DNA from: Cytophagales bacterium
GTDB lineage: Bacteria > Bacteroidota > Bacteroidia > Cytophagales > Cyclobacteriaceae
Direction of reading: 5' to 3'
Assembly (NCBI GenBank): GCA_003500135.1
Contig: DNTA01000229.1
Span: forward strand, 2,377 to 49,089
DNA: 46,713 nt
Shown here: positions 41,844 through 46,713 of the stretch, piece by piece
How positions within the stretch are numbered: position 1 is the stretch's first letter
Layout of the letters: the number at the start of each line of letters is the position of its first letter
The notes under the pieces: generated by a model
The model's database searches: none
What the model was told of the DNA's origin: nothing
The model's input: the letters and a program-made list of their open reading frames with translations, nothing else
Program-made: the position numbers and the translations under genes

Positions 41844-44112
41844 TGGATACGTCGCTAAAGTCAAAGTTCATTGCAGAGCAAGGGCATTCATTTACGCATA
41901 TTCCGCAGCCCTTACAATAGTCGTAATTAATTCTTATGCGGCCGGTATCATCAACAAATACGGCTGCATCGGGACAATAATTATAACAGTTGCCGCAGCT
42001 GAAGCACTCACCACAATGCAAACATCTTGCACCTTCGAATACTATATCCGTTTCATCCAGGCCTTCAACCACTTCTGAAAAATCGTTATACAGATCTTTA
42101 GGTTGATGTACCTTACCATCCAATCTGGGGCTGGGAAGGTAGTAGGCAAAATTGATATCTTTTGGCAGTACTACTTCTGGCAATGTGTCCTCGTGGTGAT
42201 AGGGCAGGTTTTGCAGCATGGCATGAATTTCCTCTGCCGCTTTATTACCGCTACCAATAGCCTCGGTTACCGTTCCTCCCCATGCCATGTCACCGGCACA
42301 AAATACAGGGGTATTTGCCGCATATTTAATTCTGCCCTGTTCCGGTATGATTTCGTTACCATCGAATACATATTCATCGAACCGTTGTCCGACTGCTGAA
42401 ATCACATGGTCCACTTCTATAATTTGTTCAGAACCTTTTTTCGGGATCGGTCTTCTTCTGCCGGATGCATCAGCGTCACCTAGTTCCATTTCAATGAGTT
42501 CCATTTCAAGCTTTCCGCCTGCTATTCTGTTTAAGGCGGTAGGGGCAGCGAGGAACTTAAATTTCACGCCTTCTTTAATGGCTTCCTCAACTTCAAGGGA
42601 AATTGCCGGCATTTCCTTGTGTGTTCTGCGGTAGTAAATGGTTGGCGATGCACCCAGTCTCAGAGAGGTACGGGCAACATCAATGGCCGTATTCCCACCT
42701 CCAATGATGGCTACTTCGTCTTCTTTTTTAATACCAGCAGCGTCACCTTCCAGTTTAAACTTCCGCAGAAATGATATGCCTTCCATTGCCAGGTCTTCGT
42801 TTTTGATATGCATGGAGGACTCAATATGAGAACCTACCGCTGCAACAATGGCTGAAAAATTTTCTGCGAGTTCATCGATGGTGACTTTTTTGTTCAGGAC
42901 GATTTTCACTCCTCGTTTCTCAATATTTTCGATCTCACTGTCGAGTATATTTTTAGGAAGACGGAATTCGGGAATACCGGTTCTCATCATTCCACCGGCA
43001 TAAGGCAGCGCCTCAAAAACCGTGGTTTCATAGCCTTTTTCCACCAGCCTGAGCGCGGTTGTCAAACCGGCAGGACCTGCCCCGATTACGGCAATTTTTT
43101 CCTTCTGAGTGATAGGCGCCTTTTCAATTTTGCGTTGAAACTGTCTGTCGCCCAGGAATCTTTCGATAGCGCCAATGTTCAATCCTTTGTCTACCTCATT
43201 CCTATTACAATTTTGCTCACAAAAATGAGGGCACACTCTTCCGCAAACGGAGGGAAATGGATTTTTGGAGTAGATCGTGTCAAAGGCTTCGTTGTATTTT
43301 TTTTCAGTGGCCAGACGCACAAATTCCCTTACGTCGGTTCCTGCCGGACAATTGGATGTGCACGGAGGAGTTTTGGTAATGTAGGTAGGGGTCAAGACAC
43401 GCCAATTTCCGGTCTTGTTTAAAGACATGGGCTGTACCCAGGAAGGATTGGTAAAGTCACCATTTGGTTTATTTTTTTCCGCGGCCAGGATTTCTTCTAT
43501 GTTGTAATAGATATCCTCTGCCTCCGTTTTATGAAACGACTCAATGAGCATTTCATTTTTACTTTCCAACCCAAGCACATTTTCATACGCCTGAAGCATT
43601 GATTTAGCGTTTGCTTCAGGTTTAGCAGGTATTTCTTTTGTCACAATGGCTTTGGCAATTTCAGGATCGCCCTCAAGCACCCTCATAATGGCGCCTATCA
43701 TCGCCGCATTAACGATTGGAAGTGATTTACTTCCCAAACCATTTTCAATGGATATCTGCGTAGCCGGAACCGTATACACACTTTTGGATTGTCCGGAATA
43801 CTCAGAAATAGGCTTTTCTGTATTTAACAGTATAGAACCTTCTTTCTGAAGGCCGTTAAAAACAGGAACCATGTTGATGAGGGTTTCATCGAAAACCACG
43901 ATGAGGTTTGGGTGGTAAATATTGCTTCTGTTCAGTATTTCGCCTTTAGATACTCGCAGGAAGGCCTGAATGGGAGCCCCGGTACGTTCAACACCAAAAG
44001 CAGGAAATGATTGTACATGAAAATCCCCGAGTTTGCTAAAGATTTTTGCCAGAATTTCGAAAGCGGTAACCATTCCCTGGCCGCCCCTGGCATGACCTCG
44101 GATTTCTAACAT
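41824..44112 (-). CDS. Fusion of oxidoreductase gamma subunit, GltD-like flavoprotein and ferredoxin
   Basis: 762 residues in one open frame. Residues 1 to about 185 are the gamma subunit (LEIRGHARGGQGMVTAFEIL). About 230-330 form the two-cluster domain of glutamate-synthase and dihydropyrimidine dehydrogenase type, with cysteines in PPCTSNCPAG and CGRVCPHFCEQNC. About 340-640 are the FAD/NAD(P)H part, with GAGPAGLTTALRL, GGGNTAIDVARTSLRLGAS and YYRRTHKEMP. About 690-750 hold two 4Fe-4S motifs (CLHCGECFSCGNCYNYCP and CKGCGICVNECPC). It would pass electrons between NAD(P)H, FAD and Fe-S clusters and the alpha-beta pair. First gene of the operon, followed by alpha and beta. Confidence 0.88.
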   Translation of the reverse strand: MLEIRGHARGGQGMVTAFEILAKIFSKLGDFHVQSFPAFGVERTGAPIQAFLRVSKGEILNRSNIYHPNLIVVFDETLINMVPVFNGLQKEGSILLNTEKPISEYSGQSKSVYTVPATQISIENGLGSKSLPIVNAAMIGAIMRVLEGDPEIAKAIVTKEIPAKPEANAKSMLQAYENVLGLESKNEMLIESFHKTEAEDIYYNIEEILAAEKNKPNGDFTNPSWVQPMSLNKTGNWRVLTPTYITKTPPCTSNCPAGTDVREFVRLATEKKYNEAFDTIYSKNPFPSVCGRVCPHFCEQNCNRNEVDKGLNIGAIERFLGDRQFQRKIEKAPITQKEKIAVIGAGPAGLTTALRLVEKGYETTVFEALPYAGGMMRTGIPEFRLPKNILDSEIENIEKRGVKIVLNKKVTIDELAENFSAIVAAVGSHIESSMHIKNEDLAMEGISFLRKFKLEGDAAGIKKEDEVAIIGGGNTAIDVARTSLRLGASPTIYYRRTHKEMPAISLEVEEAIKEGVKFKFLAAPTALNRIAGGKLEMELIEMELGDADASGRRRPIPKKGSEQIIEVDHVISAVGQRFDEYVFDGNEIIPEQGRIKYAANTPVFCAGDMAWGGTVTEAIGSGNKAAEEIHAMLQNLPYHHEDTLPEVVLPKDINFAYYLPSPRLDGKVHQPKDLYNDFSEVVEGLDETDIVFEGARCLHCGECFSCGNCYNYCPDAAVFVDDTGRIRINYDYCKGCGICVNECPCSAMNFDFSDVSNEQISN

Positions 44113-44455
44113 AATTTTGCTTTTCTTTTATGCAATAATTGCTGTGATTTCTTCAATCAATATACCTCAAAACGGCGATAATCACAAGAAATAACGCTAG
44201 TAAAACGGGGTGGTTTTTCAGTGAGATCAGTGGCTGTCTTATGAACCAAGCACAACGCGCTTTACATGCTGAATTTCACTTTTGGTTTTGGTGGAATGAC
44301 TGGCCGGAAACAAGTATAAAAAAAATCTCAATTTTTGCAGAGCCGATTAATTCCTATTGCGATCGATAAAATTACAAAACCTTGATTGATAGTGAATCCT
44401 GATTTTGTAATTGTACCGTTTGTCAGAATGGCGGCTCAAAATTCTGTAAATATGA

Positions 44456-44599
44456 GAGCTAAAATACCGGAAGATATTTAATTATCGTCTCAGGGAATTG
44501 ACTGATAAAGTTGATACTAAAAATACAAATAGTACTGGGTCAATTGGAGCAGTATTGAATTTCACACTACTTCTTCTGATTATAGGTGTTTTTGAGTAA
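44456..44599 (+). pseudogene. Possible gene remnant with a hydrophobic C terminus
   Basis: An open stretch between a stop at 44453 and a stop ending at 44599 gives 47 residues with protein-like character. It has a charged first half (KYRKIFNYRLRELTDKVD) and a hydrophobic end (GAVLNFTLLLLIIGVFE). There is no ATG in frame, only a TTG, so it is more likely the tail of a decayed gene than an intact one. It lies in the 44113-44688 gap, where nothing else was recognised. Confidence 0.3.
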
Positions 44600-44688
44600 T
44601 TAGGGTAAAATTATTTGGTGGGAATACAGATAAATTCACTTGTTAGATATACTAAAAAGATATTTTTATGGTATATATTAAATTTATC

Positions 44689-44919
44689 ATGAAAACAATA
44701 TCCTTAAAAATAGACGATTCGATTTTCGGCGAGATAGAAAAAATACTTGCCCGGATTAAGAAACCAAGAAATCGTTATATAAATGAATCGATTGAGTATT
44801 ATAATAAAATTCAACGAAAACAGATTCTGGAGAAAAAACATAAAATGGAATCTGGATTAGTTAAAGAGGACTCAATGTCTGAGCTTAAAGATTTCGAGGA
44901 GATTGATTATGCCGATTAA
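44689..44919 (+). CDS. Antitoxin of a MazF-type module, ribbon-helix-helix-like
   Basis: 76 residues from ATG 44689; an upstream ATG at 44668 would add seven residues. MKTISLKIDDSIFGEIEKIL is a ribbon-helix-helix beginning (one strand and first helix), followed by a helical NRYINESIEYYNKIQRKQILEKK and an acidic tail, MSELKDFEEIDYAD. The acidic tail is typical of the toxin-binding part. It overlaps the toxin start by 11 bp, the usual coupling. It should neutralise the toxin and repress the shared promoter. Confidence 0.8.
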   Translation: MKTISLKIDDSIFGEIEKILARIKKPRNRYINESIEYYNKIQRKQILEKKHKMESGLVKEDSMSELKDFEEIDYAD

Positions 44920-45337
44920 GCAATTTGAAATCAGGATTGCAGATTTAAATCCACAGATGGGAATTGAACACGGTAAAACAAGACCGGTTATAGTGATACA
45001 AACAAATCTTCTCAACAAAACACCCCATCCAACGACTATTGTTTGTCCGGTTACAACAAACGTGAAAAAGGGTTCTGAGATAGTAAGGGTACATCTTAAA
45101 AAAGGAACCGCAAACCTACAGCAGGCTTGTGATGTTACGGTGGATCAAATTCGTGTAATTGATAATAAACGACTGACAAAAAGAGTTGGTCTTTTACCAG
45201 ATGAACTGATTGAACTAGCACAAGAAAATATTCGAATAGTAAGTGACCTTGAAAAATGCACGACACTACAACTCGCGGCCAAAGCCAATAAGGGGCTCGG
45301 TGGTATGCAAAGGTTGGTGGCCCGCTTCAAATTTTAG
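44909..45337 (+). CDS. MazF/PemK-family toxin with C-terminal extension
   Basis: 142 residues from ATG 44909; the alternative TTG is at 44903. An mRNA interferase is expected. Seen: IRIADLNPQMGIEHGKTRPVIVIQ (strand one, with the conserved Gly, Lys, Arg, Pro), PTTIVCPVTTN, and QACDVTVDQIRVIDNKRL, the family's substrate-loop and core residues. The usual fold ends near residue 114 (ENIRIVSDL); the last 28 residues (from EKCTTLQLAAKANKG to ARFKF) are extra and come from DNA with a higher GC content, so they may be a recombination scar. Confidence 0.85.
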   Translation: MPIKQFEIRIADLNPQMGIEHGKTRPVIVIQTNLLNKTPHPTTIVCPVTTNVKKGSEIVRVHLKKGTANLQQACDVTVDQIRVIDNKRLTKRVGLLPDELIELAQENIRIVSDLEKCTTLQLAAKANKGLGGMQRLVARFKF

Positions 45338-45427
45338 TGTATCTTTATATGCAAAAAGCCCGCAATCCTTTACTGGCCATATCGCCATCTATTGGCGGTA
45401 ATTTGATGGAACCAAAAAACAATAATT

Positions 45428-45844
45428 ATGAGCAAAGAAAAAGCCACAATCATACCGACAATGAAATACCAAAATGCCCAATCGGCAATTGAATGGTTAT
45501 GCAGCGCTTTCGGATTTGAAAAACACCTTATAGTGCAGGGAGAAAATGACAACATTGCTCACGCACAACTGACACTGGGAAGCGCAATGATTATGCTCGG
45601 TTCTGTAAGTAACGATGAATATGGAAAACTAATTCAAACTCCGAAAAAATTATACGGACTCAATACACAGGCACCATACATTATTGTAGAGAATATTGAT
45701 GAACACTATAAAAAAGCAGTTCAAGAAGGTGCTGAAATAGTAATTGAAATCAAAGATGAAGATTACGGCGGACGTGGTTACACCTGTCGAGATAAAGAAG
45801 GACATATTTGGAACTTTGGTTCATACGACCCTTGGAACGAATAG
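45428..45844 (+). CDS. VOC-family (glyoxalase-like) protein
   Basis: 138 residues. It resembles the PhnB-like branch of the vicinal oxygen chelate superfamily, with PTMKYQNAQSAIEWLCSAFGFEKH, GSAMIMLGSV, and a C-terminal YTCRDKEGHIWNFGSYDPW, where the usual metal-binding Glu is replaced or shifted (H in GHIWNFG). Metal use and reaction are unknown; some relatives confer bleomycin-type resistance. It lies 90 bp after the toxin gene in the same direction. Confidence 0.85.
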   Translation: MSKEKATIIPTMKYQNAQSAIEWLCSAFGFEKHLIVQGENDNIAHAQLTLGSAMIMLGSVSNDEYGKLIQTPKKLYGLNTQAPYIIVENIDEHYKKAVQEGAEIVIEIKDEDYGGRGYTCRDKEGHIWNFGSYDPWNE

Positions 45845-45899
45845 AATTAATTAAGCGAATAAGCTAAAATAAAAAAATAGGGAAGGGTATTTATGCAAT

Positions 45900-46304
45900 A
45901 TGAAAAAACAACGCAAACCACTTTCGACGAAAAAGCCCCCTTTTCCCTCGAAAGACTATAAGGTCATTGAGGATTGGATGTCGGGTCGAATTATGCCAGG
46001 GATTCAACCAATGATTAAGGAAATTGACAGCCTTATTCATGATTTAATCCCTAATCTACAATACGCAATCAAATGGGGAAATGCATATTACGGAACAAAT
46101 GAATTAGGATGGCTAATTGAGTTAGCAGCTTATGACGTGTCAGCTAATATCGTTTTCCTCAGCGGAGCAGCTTTTGACCCTCAACCTCCTTTGGGTACAG
46201 GAGGAGAAACAAGATACATTAAGCTAAATACAATCGATGAGGTAAATGACCAGCATGTAATTGATTTCATAAAACAGGCAGCAACTCTAGATGGTTGGAG
46301 ATAA
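45900..46304 (+). CDS. DUF1801 protein, second copy of the family in the window
   Basis: 134 residues. It has the DUF1801 fold cues: VIEDWMSGRIMPGIQPMIKEIDSLIHDLIPNLQYAIKWGNAYYG, then GWLIELAAYDVSANIVFLSG and GETRYIKLNTIDEV. It is only distantly related to the copy at 29956. Function is unknown. It begins 55 bp after the VOC gene and is the last gene in the window; together they look like a small accessory cluster. Confidence 0.82.
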   Translation: MKKQRKPLSTKKPPFPSKDYKVIEDWMSGRIMPGIQPMIKEIDSLIHDLIPNLQYAIKWGNAYYGTNELGWLIELAAYDVSANIVFLSGAAFDPQPPLGTGGETRYIKLNTIDEVNDQHVIDFIKQAATLDGWR

Positions 46305-46326
46305 ATAAAAACTACCGCCAAACCTC

Positions 46327-46596
46327 AAAGTATAACTGAAATTAAGGCATACTTTAAGTAGCTACTCAAAACATCAAAAGATCAGCATTAAACAAATGCA
46401 TATAGCTCCTGGCTGGCGAGGCATTGCAATCAAGGATTTTTTACACTAGCAATTATTCCCGGTCGGTGAGGAAAATGCTAGAAATCCGCAATAAGCCATA
46501 TACAAACCGTTGAGGTGAATCCTTTTTAAACCTACTTAAATTCCTATTCGTTGAATAGTGATTAACTACTCAAGTTTCGCAGTAGAATAAGTAGTT
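46327..46596. repeat. Three inverted repeats in the gene-free right end
   Basis: The 46305-46713 stretch has no gene. Within it AAAGTAT (46327) pairs with ATACTTT (46349-46355); GGATTT...CTAGCA (46434-46451) pairs with TGCTAGAAATCC (46476-46487) around a 6-nt bulge; AACTACT (46564) pairs with AGTAGTT (46590-46596). None has a T-run, so they are not ordinary terminators. Confidence 0.5.
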
Positions 46597-46624
46597 GAGA
46601 ATGAGTATAAAAAGAAAATAAAAA

Positions 46625-46699
46625 GCAACATGATAATTAGGTTAAGACACTGTATTTCAGTATCTTAACTGTGGTTTCCAAATCACATTACCATGTTGC
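46625..46699. repeat. Cloverleaf-like nested inverted repeat
   Basis: An outer stem, GCAACATGATAAT (46625-46637) with ATTACCATGTTGC (46687-46699), pairs at 12 of 13 positions. It encloses two side-by-side hairpins: GTTAAGACACTG with CAGTATCTTAAC (46641-46669, 11 of 12 pairs, loop TATTT) and TGTGGTTT with AAATCACA (46670-46687, 7 of 8 pairs, loop CC). The total is 75 nt folding as a three-way junction. It could be a structured RNA or a mobile-element or replication end. Confidence 0.6.
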
Positions 46700-46713
46700 A
46701 ACATAAAGATACA

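Noticed and set aside
45383..45397. Hairpin CGCCA/TGGCG between toxin and VOC genes as a terminator
   Set aside because: The stem is 5 bp with no following T-run.
46625..46699. tRNA gene
   Set aside because: The acceptor-like stem is there, but the position of T-arm and D-arm, the base at position 8 and the anticodon loop do not fit a tRNA.
44113..46713. Integron cassette array with attC sites
   Set aside because: Some GTTRRRY-like words occur, but no matching RYYYAAC partner or integrase gene was found.

Overview
The window looks like a chromosomal segment of a Bacteroidota bacterium, most likely an aerobic marine-type Cytophagales member (order-level placement is inference). Supporting signs are promoters of the Bacteroidota type (TANNTTTG at -7), almost no Shine-Dalgarno sequences, a HU-HIG-type DNA-binding protein, DUF3127 and DUF177 genes, SusC-style TonB plug sequence, and the order pdxA-DUF177-rpmF-fabH-efp-accB-accC. 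No rRNA, tRNA, insertion sequence or CRISPR array was seen.

Layout. 1-9.6 kb: tamB and tsaD diverge with only 7 bp between start codons. A membrane-anchored pentapeptide-repeat protein follows, then a tight minus-strand run rsmA-mgtE-hydroxyacid dehydrogenase. 9.7-15.3 kb: plus-strand housekeeping block for pyridoxal phosphate (pdxA), ribosomes (DUF177, L32), fatty acid synthesis (fabH, accB, accC) and translation (efp), with terminators after rpmF, efp and accC. 15.3-18.7 kb: an outer-membrane barrel protein, a SIS sugar isomerase-like protein, a NarL-type response regulator broken by a one-base frameshift, a MarR regulator and a small unknown gene. 18.7-19.4 kb: a gene-free stretch with an orphan intrinsic terminator, a candidate small RNA. 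19.4-23.8 kb: arginine operon argB-argD-argC-argJ ending in a strong terminator.

23.8-31.7 kb: small genes, a six-BON-domain exported protein, a secreted cyclophilin, DUF3127, a lactonase plus sugar transporter pair, DUF1801 and a membrane adenylate/guanylate cyclase. 31.9-37.9 kb: a 1983-residue exported alpha-2-macroglobulin-like protein with an intact thioester motif and a carboxypeptidase-regulatory plus TonB-plug segment inserted ahead of its A2M domain. 38.0-39.7 kb: DUF4332 and a HU-HIG DNA-binding protein, preceded by eleven 12-bp near-palindromes spaced exactly 22 bp apart. 39.7-44.1 kb: a 2-oxoacid:ferredoxin oxidoreductase operon whose first gene fuses the gamma subunit, a GltD-like flavoprotein and a two-cluster ferredoxin. 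44.1-46.7 kb: AT-rich accessory DNA with a MazF-type toxin-antitoxin pair, a VOC protein, a second DUF1801 protein and a hairpin-rich end.

The strongest candidate for something undescribed is the 22-bp phased array at 39205-39436 together with the HU-HIG and DUF4332 genes. All identifications are from reading the sequence; no database search was run.
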